Origin: a virus
Direction: 5' to 3' (one strand)
DNA: 61,397 nucleotides
Virus record (IMG/VR): IMGVR_UViG_3300042566_000075
Coordinates: 1 to 61,397 of that record
Each line of letters opens with the position of its first letter. Positions within the stretch are counted from its first letter, which is position 1. This document shows positions 26,736 through 34,555 of this stretch, in pieces. The notes beneath the pieces are model-generated. The model worked only from the letters and a program-made list of their open reading frames with translations. It ran no database searches and was not told the DNA's origin. Position numbers and translations under genes: made by a program.

Positions 26736-27037
26736 CCCTCTGCTTCCTTTGCTTTGCGTTTTGCTGTTACGCGCTCAACAGCCGCAGCGTATGCGTCGGT
26801 GTCGTCAATCTGTGCCTTCAAAGCGTTTACAACGCCCATGACGTTACCCATTTGCTTGCGGGTGGCTTCAAGGCGTTCAGCTACGTTAGCGGCAAACTCG
26901 TTGTCTGTAGCGTTTGCCAACAAATGCTCAAAGTTCTTGCGGTCAAAGTCATAATGAAAATACTCAACCTCACGGGCATACATAGCCTCCGCAAGTACGT
27001 CGTATTTATATTCGGTTGGAAGTTGTTCGTACTGCAT
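26732..27037 (-). CDS. Conserved tail-region protein, helical
   Basis: A 101-residue, strongly helical protein (AEAMYAREVEYFHYDFDRKNF; VAERLEATRKQMGNVMGVV) with a Lys/Glu-rich tail. Genes with this pattern accompany fibre chaperones in related aquatic phages. It has no known function that I can name. It lies between the propeller fibre and chaperone copy 2. Confidence 0.6.
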   Translation of the reverse strand: MQYEQLPTEYKYDVLAEAMYAREVEYFHYDFDRKNFEHLLANATDNEFAANVAERLEATRKQMGNVMGVVNALKAQIDDTDAYAAAVERVTAKRKAKEAEG

Positions 27038-27048
27038 AGTGTTCTTTT

Positions 27049-29208
27049 CTATGGGTTGATTGTGAAGGCTACTTCTTGGCCACCGCCTGTAGGTAGTGTT
27101 GCTGGGTTGGCGTATTTAGTACCAAAGCCTGAGCCACTCCAAGGGTAAGCAGTGATATAAGGTGAAGACTCGTGCGCCACGGCAATCGCATCATTCGCTG
27201 GACTGAACGCTACGCCGCGGCCAGTACTCGCAGGTAATGTTGCTGGGTTTGCGTACTTAGTTCCGAAGCCCGCGCCACTCCAAGGGTATACCGTGACGAA
27301 TGGTGTTGTAAAGTGCGCTACGGCAATCGCATCGCCTATTGGGTTAAACGCTACACCGTTACATTGACTCGCAGGCAGCGTGGCTGGGTCAGCAAACTTT
27401 GTTCCGAAGCCCGCGCCACTCCAAGGGTATGCTGTGACGAATGGCGAATTGGAGTGCGCCACGGCAATCGCATTATTCGATGGACTGAACGCCACGCTAA
27501 GGGCAAGACCTGTAGGTAGTGTTGCTGGGTCAGCAAACTTTGTTCCGAAGCCCGCGCCACTCCAAGCATAAACAAAGATGAAGGGAGAACTAGATGTCAC
27601 CGTGGCAATCGCATTTCCAGCAGGGCTAAAAGCGACGCCACCGGAGCTATTAGGCAGCGTGGCTGGGTCAGCAAACTTAGTTCCGAAGCCAGAACTAGAC
27701 CAAGGATAGACAGAGATGAAGGGCGAAGAGTCATGGTTTACAGCAATCGCATCATTCGATGGACTGAATGCTACTCCATAGCAAGTACCAGTAGGCAGCG
27801 TAGCAGGATTTGCAAATTTAGTACCGAAGCCAGAACCGCTCCATGGGTATGCTGTGATGAAGGGTGTTGTCTGGTGCGCTACAGCAATAGCATTGCCAGA
27901 AGGGCTGAAGGCTACCGCATTCGGATTGTTTGCGGGTAACGTTGCTGGATTGGAGTATTTAGCACCAAAACCAACACCCCTCCAATCGTAGACATCCACG
28001 TATGGACTTCCATTTGCCGCCACAGCGATAGATTGAGATCCTGTATTGTTTGTTTGATACAGGTAGTTTGCCATCCACTTTGTCGCAGTCACTTTAATAC
28101 ACATTAGGGTGTTGTTCGGCGGGACACGGATGGTTCCGGTAGTCCCATTACCAAATACCAATGTATCACTAGTGATTGCTACGTTTACAAAAATTCCAAC
28201 ATTCTCAACCGTAAACAGAACAACAGTACCAATTGGGAACGCAACGCTGGCGTTTGCAGGTATAGTGTATGTTCGCGTAGCCGCGTCACTCGAAGGGTGA
28301 AATATCTGCTTACCAGCATCACTCAGAACAAGCGTGTAGTTTGCTGACTGGATGTTCTGCGGGTAGCTGATCGTCCCCGTTGGGCCGGTTGGCCCTGTCG
28401 CCCCTGTCGGCCCTGTGGCTCCGGTTGCCCCTGTCGCCCCTGTTGGGCCCATAGCGAACGTCACCCATTGTGCTGTAGTGCCGTCGTTATAGTATATGTA
28501 GGGTATACCCGTCTCGCTGTTCCACCAAACATCGCCCGCCGCTGGTGATACTGGTGCGGTTGCGCTGATGACAGCCCTTGGCGGCGCTACGCTAGATACC
28601 CAGCTTGTGCCGTTGCTAGTAAGGATATTACCAGAAGTACTCGGCGCAACAACTTGAAGTGCGTCAGTGCCGTTGCCCAAGAGGACATTATTTGCAGTCA
28701 GGGTCGCGGCACCAGTACCGCCATTGGCGACAGGCAGTGTGCCTGTTACGTTTGTTGTAAGGTTAACCGTCGAGAGGTAGCCGCTCGGATTAGCTGCCGG
28801 ATACGCACCTAGAGACGTCAGAGCATTAGCAGCGGTCGTGGCGTTTGTACCGCCATTGGCGATGGGGAGTACTGCAGAGCCTGCGGCGAGGGTCGAGCCG
28901 TCTTGATACACCGCCCTTTCTGCAGGATATGTAAGAAACACATCCTTGGCACCCGCGGCAAAGTCCACGAGCGCACCAGCATTACTGGACTCCAATACGG
29001 TATCACGAGAAAGCGTAGGACCAGCACCGAGGTACGTACCAATACCGACTTCCCACTGGTTATCCAGATTGATCGTGTAGTATGTCGTATTACCGTTGCC
29101 GATTACACTGAAAGACTGGTAGCCAATTACAGCGCCAGCAAGGGTTATGGTCCCTGTACCAGTGGTAGTGGTAGTCTCTCGGACGCGATCAGCAACGACT
29201 AAAGGCAT
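27049..29208 (-). CDS. Tail fibre with collagen-like stalk and seven-bladed propeller head
   Basis: A 719-residue fibre; ATG 6 nt after AAGGA. The N-terminal 250 residues contain two G-G-T-G/G-G-T-N-A fibre modules. Residues about 254-280 are a collagen-like G-x-x stretch (GPTGATGATG and onward). A short beta domain follows. From about 390 to the end there are seven repeats of about 47 residues with pattern SPFITAYPWSGSGFGTKF, ADPATLP, VAFSPSNDAIAVAH. The strand SIAVAA before repeat 1 supplies the piece that repeat 7 lacks, which would close a WD40-like ring. The propeller is the likely receptor-binding head. Confidence 0.85.
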   Translation of the reverse strand: MPLVVADRVRETTTTTGTGTITLAGAVIGYQSFSVIGNGNTTYYTINLDNQWEVGIGTYLGAGPTLSRDTVLESSNAGALVDFAAGAKDVFLTYPAERAVYQDGSTLAAGSAVLPIANGGTNATTAANALTSLGAYPAANPSGYLSTVNLTTNVTGTLPVANGGTGAATLTANNVLLGNGTDALQVVAPSTSGNILTSNGTSWVSSVAPPRAVISATAPVSPAAGDVWWNSETGIPYIYYNDGTTAQWVTFAMGPTGATGATGATGPTGATGPTGPTGTISYPQNIQSANYTLVLSDAGKQIFHPSSDAATRTYTIPANASVAFPIGTVVLFTVENVGIFVNVAITSDTLVFGNGTTGTIRVPPNNTLMCIKVTATKWMANYLYQTNNTGSQSIAVAANGSPYVDVYDWRGVGFGAKYSNPATLPANNPNAVAFSPSGNAIAVAHQTTPFITAYPWSGSGFGTKFANPATLPTGTCYGVAFSPSNDAIAVNHDSSPFISVYPWSSSGFGTKFADPATLPNSSGGVAFSPAGNAIATVTSSSPFIFVYAWSGAGFGTKFADPATLPTGLALSVAFSPSNNAIAVAHSNSPFVTAYPWSGAGFGTKFADPATLPASQCNGVAFNPIGDAIAVAHFTTPFVTVYPWSGAGFGTKYANPATLPASTGRGVAFSPANDAIAVAHESSPYITAYPWSGSGFGTKYANPATLPTGGGQEVAFTINP

Positions 29209-29217
29209 TGGTTTTCC

Positions 29218-29688
29218 TTATACGATACGGATAATAGCGGTGGTATTAGAAGCCGTTGGGAAGATGATGGTGAAGTCACCGTCCGTCGAGCTCTTATCCG
29301 AGCCGAAGTCCAAAGCAGCTACTGCAGCGTTAGTCAGCGTAGTGTTTGCGTTTGAGTTAGCCGAAGGCGTCGTGTTGTAGATAAGCGCGCCGCGAGCCGT
29401 GATCGTTGCATTGGAGAAGGTCAGGTCGGAAAAGTCCGTGAAGCCTGTCCCTGTAGACGCGCTGTTGTTGGATGTAACCACACCAAGATTGACGAGCGTG
29501 CCGCCACCAGCAGTGTAGTTAGTACCCACAACTTCATTCGACGCAGTATATGCGGTGGTGTTGGCGTCAATCGAAGCGGACGAAGTGTATAGCGCCAGCT
29601 TGAAAGTATCACCGCTTACGCGGAAATCGTGTACGGCCAGCATAAGCTCGGCCTTAAACGACGTGGACATTGCTTGAGTAATTGGCAT
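29218..29688 (-). CDS. Conserved virion structural protein
   Basis: A 156-residue, Thr/Ser/Ala-rich beta protein; ATG 7 nt after GGAGG. The pattern DTFKLALYTSSASI ... GGTLVNLG ... FSDLTFSNATITARGALIYN is common in predicted structural proteins of aquatic podovirus-like phages. It is placed between head-tail adaptors and the fibre, so it is probably part of the tail. Confidence 0.7.
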   Translation of the reverse strand: MPITQAMSTSFKAELMLAVHDFRVSGDTFKLALYTSSASIDANTTAYTASNEVVGTNYTAGGGTLVNLGVVTSNNSASTGTGFTDFSDLTFSNATITARGALIYNTTPSANSNANTTLTNAAVAALDFGSDKSSTDGDFTIIFPTASNTTAIIRIV

Positions 29689-29700
29689 CTTAAGGCCTCC

Positions 29701-29985
29701 TTATGTATCGAGTATAGCGGTTAGCTCTGGATGCCCCGCCTGCTTAAATTTGTTCACCAGAGTTACGTTATGAGACCGCACGGCCTCGTGCATATAGTGC
29801 ACCAAGACAGCACGGATGCTATCTTTAAAAGCTTCGGCTTGGTCGCGGATAGCTGGGTGTGATGCACTACCCACATAGATAATTTTGTCTAACGCCCGTT
29901 CGGCAACTTCCTCCGGCGTGGACCCACGACCTTGGGTCGCCATAACCATGACGTTACCAATAGTGCCTGAAACGGGATCAAACAT
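29701..29985 (-). CDS. Small conserved helical protein
   Basis: A 94-residue protein; ATG 6 nt after AGGAG. The sequence (TPEEVAERALDKIIYVG; AEAFKDSIRAVLVHYMHEA) is helical with no motif I can name. Its place within the adaptor region suggests a minor virion or assembly role. Confidence 0.6.
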   Translation of the reverse strand: MFDPVSGTIGNVMVMATQGRGSTPEEVAERALDKIIYVGSASHPAIRDQAEAFKDSIRAVLVHYMHEAVRSHNVTLVNKFKQAGHPELTAILDT

Positions 29986-29994
29986 CTATATCTC

Positions 29995-30675
29995 CTACCT
30001 AACCGGATACCGAACTTGCGGCGTCCGGTACATATCCTGCCTGTTTTTACCTTCACCAAGCTGTTTGAGCATACCTAACGCTTCGTCGTACCGCTTCTGG
30101 TACTCAGCGTTAATATCCTGCTCGCCCTTCATAAAGATATACGCCTCAATTAGCGCACCGTAAAGCAAAGCGCTATCGAAATTATCACCTAACCAAGAAG
30201 TGCCAGCCGTTACGATTGACTCTGGGTAGTAGAAGTAATGTAGCTCGACTACGTAATCTTCATCTGGTGTTGGCCCAAGAATGTACGAGTTCTCATCAAA
30301 GTAGGCGTAGTGTGTAGGTATACCTGTAACAGTTGGGTTCGGAAACGACTGCCGGATATAGCTTACATCCTTGTTGAGCATATACTCATAACGTCCATCA
30401 GCGTCGATGACAGCTATAGAGAAGTTGGCCAGCCAGTCTGAAGGCACCGACAGGTATTTGTTACCTGCCGTCATGTTACCCGTCACGTTCTTACGCAGAT
30501 CAAGCAACTGCACCGTGTTAAAGATGCGCTGCTCGGCCTGTTCAATAAACGTGTTGATCTGTTCGGTAGACGTGAACGTCACCGGAGTGGAGCCGTCAGA
30601 GCCGGTCCATGAGGTGTTGGGGAAGTCGTTTTCGACGTACCCCTTGATTGTCTCGAACAGTTCAGCGTAATTCAT
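29995..30675 (-). CDS. Head-tail adaptor-like protein
   Basis: A 226-residue protein. Its ATG overlaps the stop of a 46-residue gene (TAATG) and no strong ribosome site is seen, so it is coupled. The N-terminal helices (YAELFETIKGYVEN; TEQINTFIEQAEQRIFNTVQLLDLR), central strands (LPTHY-type, LHYFYYPESI) and C-terminal helical hairpin (YGALIEAYIFMKGEQDI) fit the phage adaptor/T7 gp11-like family that joins portal to tail. It is the downstream partner of the adaptor at 31407. Confidence 0.65.
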   Translation of the reverse strand: MNYAELFETIKGYVENDFPNTSWTGSDGSTPVTFTSTEQINTFIEQAEQRIFNTVQLLDLRKNVTGNMTAGNKYLSVPSDWLANFSIAVIDADGRYEYMLNKDVSYIRQSFPNPTVTGIPTHYAYFDENSYILGPTPDEDYVVELHYFYYPESIVTAGTSWLGDNFDSALLYGALIEAYIFMKGEQDINAEYQKRYDEALGMLKQLGEGKNRQDMYRTPQVRYPVR

Positions 30676-30815
30676 TATGCCAACTTCTTGCTGCTATGCG
30701 TGCCCTTAGTCGCCGCACCCGTACCGCGAGTTTTCACAGTCTGAGTGTTGGGGATGTTGTTCGGGTAGCCTGAGTTGTTCTTCACAATCGGCACCGTTTT
30801 TGGCTTGTAGTCCAT
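30675..30815 (-). CDS. 46-residue basic protein
   Basis: A small gene below the usual length cut. Its ATG at 30815 follows the TAA stop of the upstream gene after one base, and its TAA overlaps the next ATG, so it fits the tightly coupled chain. The product is rich in Asn, Thr, Gly and Lys (KTVPIVKNNSGYPNNIPNTQ, then TRGTGAATKGTHSSKK). The perfect gene packing supports it being real; function unknown. Confidence 0.6.
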   Translation of the reverse strand: MDYKPKTVPIVKNNSGYPNNIPNTQTVKTRGTGAATKGTHSSKKLA

Positions 30816-30816
30816 A

Positions 30817-31008
30817 TTATTTACCCCGCGAAGATTTCTTCTGGTTGGCGACCTTGGCTAAGTTACGGCCCATAGCACCCATTTGTGCGTTGGTCTTGCC
30901 GCCCTTGGCCATCTTAGTCAGGGGTTTGCCCTTGTGCATTGCGCGCTCGTGCTTGTGCACGGCCTTCGCTGCAGTGGCTTTATCCTGCTTCATATCTTTC
31001 TTATCCAT
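30817..31008 (-). CDS. Small Lys-rich protein with A-K-G-G-K motif
   Basis: A 63-residue protein from ATG 31008, 8 nt after GGAG; an in-frame GTG at 31011 is less likely. It is very basic (KATAAKAVHKHERAMHKGK) and carries LTKMAKGGKT, an instance of the motif shared by several small proteins in this cluster. Nucleic-acid binding or capsid packaging could be guessed from the charge; nothing more is visible. Confidence 0.6.
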   Translation of the reverse strand: MDKKDMKQDKATAAKAVHKHERAMHKGKPLTKMAKGGKTNAQMGAMGRNLAKVANQKKSSRGK

Positions 31009-31010
31009 CA

Positions 31011-31403
31011 CTAATTCTCCGTCTCAATTGTTACGGTCCCTACTTGACCAGTGCCTAATAGCGTATTTGGAAGACCAAATAAACCCAAAGGATCATTTAG
31101 TCCTACAGGGTTCCAACCCCACTGGATTATGCGACTACCGTCACTTGGGTTATTGTTCGGGTTAAGGCCCGATTGGTAGTAGCTGTTGTCTGGGCGTGGG
31201 TCTCGCAACGCCTGTGGGTCATCCACTGGATACATACCCAACTGAAGCTGGGGCTGATCTGGTTCCCAGCAAGTGGGGCACACAAGGATGTTGACATTCT
31301 TGGTCTTAATGACAAGCCGTTTGAGTTCCTTCAGCTTGTACCGAAAGTTACAGCGGTCGCACTGGGCGATTGCCCATTTACCAGATGCAAACCGATTAGG
31401 CAC
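31011..31403 (-). CDS. Zinc-ribbon virion-cluster protein
   Basis: A 130-residue protein with a four-cysteine zinc ribbon (C15-x2-C18 and C42-x2-C45, in FASGKWAIAQCDRCNFRYKL and VCPTCWEPDQPQLQ). A Pro/Asn-rich linker and a beta segment (GTVTIETEN) follow. This protein is widely conserved next to the adaptor genes of aquatic phages. Its role is unknown; zinc binding is a safe inference. Confidence 0.75.
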   Translation of the reverse strand: MPNRFASGKWAIAQCDRCNFRYKLKELKRLVIKTKNVNILVCPTCWEPDQPQLQLGMYPVDDPQALRDPRPDNSYYQSGLNPNNNPSDGSRIIQWGWNPVGLNDPLGLFGLPNTLLGTGQVGTVTIETEN

Positions 31404-31406
31404 AAA

Positions 31407-32117
31407 TCACCGGAAATACTGACGAGGTGCGATGCGCAATGGCGCTTTCTCGCGGTCCTCATCAGCAGCCTGTTGCCAGAGTTCTTCGTACTGCATCTTC
31501 AACCCAGCAGAGCGCTCAAGCGCACCGGGCACCTTCAAGGATAGGTGATACGCGAGACCAGCCACCAAACAAGGGAGGAACCTAAACGGTATATCTTGCG
31601 TAGTAACACCATCACCAGCATCCTGTAAGCGGCGCAAGCGCCAGTAAACAAAGGTATAATAGTTGCTCTGGTCTGGGGCTGGCCACACATTAATCTGCGG
31701 TTCTTTCACACCAGTAACCGGATAGTCTGCACCTGACTGGCGGTTGATCCACACTTGGATAGGCCGACCCTGCGCGTTCTTATTTGGAATTGTTGAGTAT
31801 GTGTCGATACTAATCCGGTTGATGGTGATGTCGGTCTGCTGCTCCCCAGTCTGGGTGCGCACGACATGCTCAAGTAGGTCTATGGTATCTACAGGTAGGT
31901 CATAGACAATCTGCCCCTGAACCATAGGGATCGAACCTTGCTCGATGGTCCACAGGTTAATACCACGGTTAGCCCACTCAATGGTAAGCAGGTTCAAACT
32001 ACGACGTGCGGTGCGCAGATCATAACCCGTGCGAAGCTCAGCCCCGCAACGCTCAAAAGCCTCTTCGACTAAATCGTTGAGGTTAAGGTTAAATGTGCTG
32101 GTGCCCGAGGTAGTCAT
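31407..32117 (-). CDS. Head completion / tail adaptor protein (P22 gp4-like)
   Basis: A 236-residue protein; its ATG overlaps the upstream TGA. The N-terminal helices LNDLVEEAFERCGAELRTGY and DLRTARRSLNLLTIEWANRG are the hallmark of the P22 gp4-like head completion factor, followed by beta strands (IEQGSIPMVQGQIVYDLP) and the C-terminal YHLSLKVPGA helix. It should bind below the portal and prevent DNA loss after packaging. Confidence 0.75.
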   Translation of the reverse strand: MTTSGTSTFNLNLNDLVEEAFERCGAELRTGYDLRTARRSLNLLTIEWANRGINLWTIEQGSIPMVQGQIVYDLPVDTIDLLEHVVRTQTGEQQTDITINRISIDTYSTIPNKNAQGRPIQVWINRQSGADYPVTGVKEPQINVWPAPDQSNYYTFVYWRLRRLQDAGDGVTTQDIPFRFLPCLVAGLAYHLSLKVPGALERSAGLKMQYEELWQQAADEDREKAPLRIAPRQYFR

Positions 32118-32509
32118 CTGTATTTCGCTGCCTTCTTCGCTATGGCCTTCGGCTGCTTAACAAACTGTTTGCCTGCCTTAATACCTGCGCGCTTCGCCTT
32201 GCTTGTAGCAGAGTATTCCTGCGAACTCAAAGCCTCACGTGCTTTCTTAGGTAAGTAGCGCTCACCCGTAGCTTTCTTGCCCTGCGTAGACGGCTTGCCC
32301 GACTTGGTTCCCCAGTCTTCCTTGGTCCATTTGGTCAAGGATTTCTGTGCTTCTGTCTTTGGGCCGCTATAGCCACCGCCAGACTTCTTGTACCGCTGCG
32401 TAGCAAGCTGAGCTTTTCTCGCGGACCATTGCCCCGGATTGCCGCCTTTGTCGCCAGCTTTTACACTAGCGACAATGCGTTTCCACTTGGGTTCGTCCGA
32501 CCGGGCCAT
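32114..32509 (-). CDS. DUF5872-like basic protein
   Basis: A 131-residue, highly basic protein. The pattern PKWKRIVASVKAGDKGGNPG, QWSARKAQLAT and RYLPKKAREALSS matches the DUF5872 family found in giant algal viruses and aquatic phages. Its ATG overlaps the neighbour's stop. Function is unknown; DNA association in the virion is a reasonable guess from charge and location. Confidence 0.75.
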   Translation of the reverse strand: MARSDEPKWKRIVASVKAGDKGGNPGQWSARKAQLATQRYKKSGGGYSGPKTEAQKSLTKWTKEDWGTKSGKPSTQGKKATGERYLPKKAREALSSQEYSATSKAKRAGIKAGKQFVKQPKAIAKKAAKYR

Positions 32510-32799
32510 TACTTCTTCTTGAAGCCCTTAAGCATCTGCGCAAACCGTGCACGTTGACCTAGCTTACCGGGGGCCTTGGCGGCTTTTGCAAGTTTCCCTG
32601 CTGGGATTTTCTTTCCCTTAGGAGTGCCAAGCTGCGCACGGAGTGCGCCCGGTTTCTTGATCGCTTTGGAGATGTCAAGCTTCGCCTTACCGCCCTTAGC
32701 ATACACAGCCACCTCGTCGGGGTTATCCTTACGACGGATTGTCTTTTTACCCGGCATTTTGGAAGGGTTTATATCCCCCATACCCCGACAAGCGCGCAT
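32509..32799 (-). CDS. Conserved Lys-rich protein with Y-A-K-G-G-K motif
   Basis: A 96-residue protein (RACRGMGDINPSKMPGKK, then RRKDNPDEVAVYAKGGKAK). The N-terminal CRGMGDINPSKMP block is strongly conserved in the small-protein cluster of aquatic phages. The rest is Lys/Ala-rich. The start ATG overlaps the stop of the preceding gene (TAATG). Function is unknown. Confidence 0.7.
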   Translation of the reverse strand: MRACRGMGDINPSKMPGKKTIRRKDNPDEVAVYAKGGKAKLDISKAIKKPGALRAQLGTPKGKKIPAGKLAKAAKAPGKLGQRARFAQMLKGFKKK

Positions 32800-33728
32800 T
32801 AGCAGGTTTTCCCGCCACGAGCCAGCATCTTGCCCTTGGTCTTACCCTTTACAGCGCAACCATCAGCACGCTTAGAGGCAGAGGAGACTGAGCCACCTGA
32901 AGCGTAGCACTTACCGCCACCGGCCTTCTTCATCATTGCACGGCCCTTAGTGTCAGCAGACTTCTTGACGAGAGCCTTACCGAACTTAGTTGCCTTACCG
33001 CCTTTTGCCATACCCGTGGTGTTACCCCGCGCAGCTTTAGCCGCAGTGTTTGCTGCCTTCCGTGCTGCAAGGTTCTCTCGGGTAATTGGTCCTAGTTTCG
33101 GAGCAGCAGCCGCCGCAGCAGTTCCCGTTATGTTGCCCCGCGCCGCTTTAGCCGCAGTGTTTGCTGCCTTCCGTGCTGCAAGGTTTTCGCGGGTAATTGG
33201 CCCTGAGCTTGAAACAGCGGGTTTTGCCGCAGTAGTTGTTGGCCTTGCGGTCGTAGTAGCGGATGCGCCAGCGGGCATACCACCCATAGCCATTTTCTTT
33301 ACGTTGCCGCCTTTTGCGTGCCCCATATTCAGCCGCCCAATATTTGTCGGTGTCCGTGCTGGAGCAGAAGCAGTGGAGCTTGCCTGTGCCGCTTTTGCGG
33401 CGGCTCCCTGCTGCAACTTATCGCTATTCGCTATGGCGTTAGCTTTGTTGGCAGAGGGACCTATTATAGCTGGAGTCCGCGGCTTAAGAGTTTTGTTTAG
33501 ACTACTTGCAACTCTCGACGGGAGGGACGTACCACCAAAGGCCATCTTCTTTACCTTACCGCCTTTTGCGTAGCCGCTCGAACGGTTTGCACGACCGATA
33601 GCTGCGGCCTGTTCTGGTGTAGGCTTGAGGTTTTTTATAGACTTACGGAACTTAGCATCCGCTGCCCGCTCGGCAGCAGTTGGTTGTGGGGGTTTTGGAG
33701 GTGTTGAACCACCGGAACGATATTTCAT
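32799..33728 (-). CDS. Ala/Lys-rich repeat protein with multiple A-K-G-G motifs
   Basis: A 309-residue basic protein. It contains YAKGGKVKKMAFGG, HAKGGNVKKMAMGG and MAKGGKATKFGKAL, plus two tandem copies of a 24-residue block starting GPITRENLAARKAAN. The C-terminus SSASKRADGCAVKGKTKGKM is a near copy of the C-terminus of the protein at 34229. The low complexity suggests an extended chain. It could coat or condense DNA, or be a scaffold for capsid contents; both are guesses. Confidence 0.65.
   Translation of the reverse strand: MKYRSGGSTPPKPPQPTAAERAADAKFRKSIKNLKPTPEQAAAIGRANRSSGYAKGGKVKKMAFGGTSLPSRVASSLNKTLKPRTPAIIGPSANKANAIANSDKLQQGAAAKAAQASSTASAPARTPTNIGRLNMGHAKGGNVKKMAMGGMPAGASATTTARPTTTAAKPAVSSSGPITRENLAARKAANTAAKAARGNITGTAAAAAAPKLGPITRENLAARKAANTAAKAARGNTTGMAKGGKATKFGKALVKKSADTKGRAMMKKAGGGKCYASGGSVSSASKRADGCAVKGKTKGKMLARGGKTC
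33016..33207. repeat. Duplicated 24-codon block
   Basis: Two copies of about 73 bp (starting at about 33016 and 33134) differ at only a few bases and encode the GPITRENLAARKAAN block of the repeat protein on the minus strand. The high DNA identity points to recent duplication. Confidence 0.85.
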
Positions 33729-33973
33729 AGCTTTGTCCTTCCTATCTCTTCTACTTTAGCTTCAAGGCGTTCAAATGCCTTATCAAACCGGTCACCCAGC
33801 CTATCGACCATTATGTTTACTTCTGACCGAGTGACATGGTCGCGTGCCACTTCTTCACGGGTTTTGTTGAGTAGGATGCCGAGACGATCCAATTCGTCGA
33901 TCTTGCCTTTAAACAAGAAGCCCATGATTGCCACCGTTGCGCTTAGTGCGATGTTCCATATCATCATCTCCAT
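33725..33973 (-). CDS. Small membrane-anchored coiled-coil protein
   Basis: An 82-residue protein. I use ATG 33973, 7 nt after GGAAG and 1 nt past the upstream stop. One N-terminal hydrophobic segment (MMIWNIALSATVAIMGFLF) is followed by a charged coiled coil (FDKAFERLEAKVEEIGRT). This layout resembles XhlA-type or Rz-like phage membrane proteins. Its distance from the lysis genes makes the role uncertain. Confidence 0.55.
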   Translation of the reverse strand: MEMMIWNIALSATVAIMGFLFKGKIDELDRLGILLNKTREEVARDHVTRSEVNIMVDRLGDRFDKAFERLEAKVEEIGRTKL

Positions 33974-33974
33974 G

Positions 33975-34229
33975 TCAACACTTCCAAGCCCGGAGTGACT
34001 TGTTGATGCGGCTGTTAGGATCATTCGCAGTCTTCTTACTTGTGAGTTTCTTCTTCATCCCGGACATCCGAGCGCAGAATGACTTCTTACGCGGACCACC
34101 TTCGGGCTGCGGTGCCTTGAGACCGGGCTTACCCGGATTGGCTTTATTGTAAGACGCACGACCCTTGGCGTTCAGCCCGCCAGACTTCGCTTTGCCTTCT
34201 TTGCGTGTCCAAGCCGGAGTCTTAGCCAT
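33975..34229 (-). CDS. DUF6321-like basic protein
   Basis: An 84-residue basic protein. The pattern PAWTRKEGKAKSGGLNAKGR, then NPGKPGLKAPQPEGG, then KKKLTSKKTANDPNSRINKS matches the DUF6321 family of aquatic phages. It carries two cysteines, including the last residue. Function is unknown. Confidence 0.75.
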   Translation of the reverse strand: MAKTPAWTRKEGKAKSGGLNAKGRASYNKANPGKPGLKAPQPEGGPRKKSFCARMSGMKKKLTSKKTANDPNSRINKSLRAWKC

Positions 34230-34555
34230 CAGACAAAACGTCCTTTCGTCTTACCCTTGGTAGCGCAGCCGTCGGCACGCTTGGAAGCAGTTGAGCCACC
34301 CTTGGCCATTTTCTTGACCTTGCCGCCCTTACGCATCGTAGGCTCGTTTTCTTCGCCTACCATGGGACGGGTGCCTTTTTTCTCTTTCTCTTTCTCTTTC
34401 TCTTCGTCTTTGTCGCGGGCGCTTTTAGCGAGGTACGACATAGGAAGAAGCATACCCATACCCGAGTCGGCCAGCTTGGCCATACCTTTACCGAACATGC
34501 CCTTACCGGTTAGCGCCCCTGCGAGCGGCGAAATGTCACCTAACTTGATACCCAT
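34229..34555 (-). CDS. Small protein with K-G-G-K motif and C-terminal basic tail
   Basis: A 108-residue protein. A Gly/Met-rich N-terminus (ALTGKGMFGKGMAKLADSGM) is followed by a Lys/Glu run and RKGGKVKKMAKGGSTASKRA, ending DGCATKGKTKGRFV. Its last 20 residues are nearly the same as those of the 309-residue protein at 32799. The ATG overlaps the stop of the glycosyltransferase gene (TAATG). Confidence 0.65.
   Translation of the reverse strand: MGIKLGDISPLAGALTGKGMFGKGMAKLADSGMGMLLPMSYLAKSARDKDEEKEKEKEKKGTRPMVGEENEPTMRKGGKVKKMAKGGSTASKRADGCATKGKTKGRFV

Noticed and set aside
32950-33573. Plus-strand ORF of 207 residues opposite the repeat protein
   Set aside because: Ala-rich mirror of the Ala/Lys repeats, with no ribosome site and against the direction of the operon.
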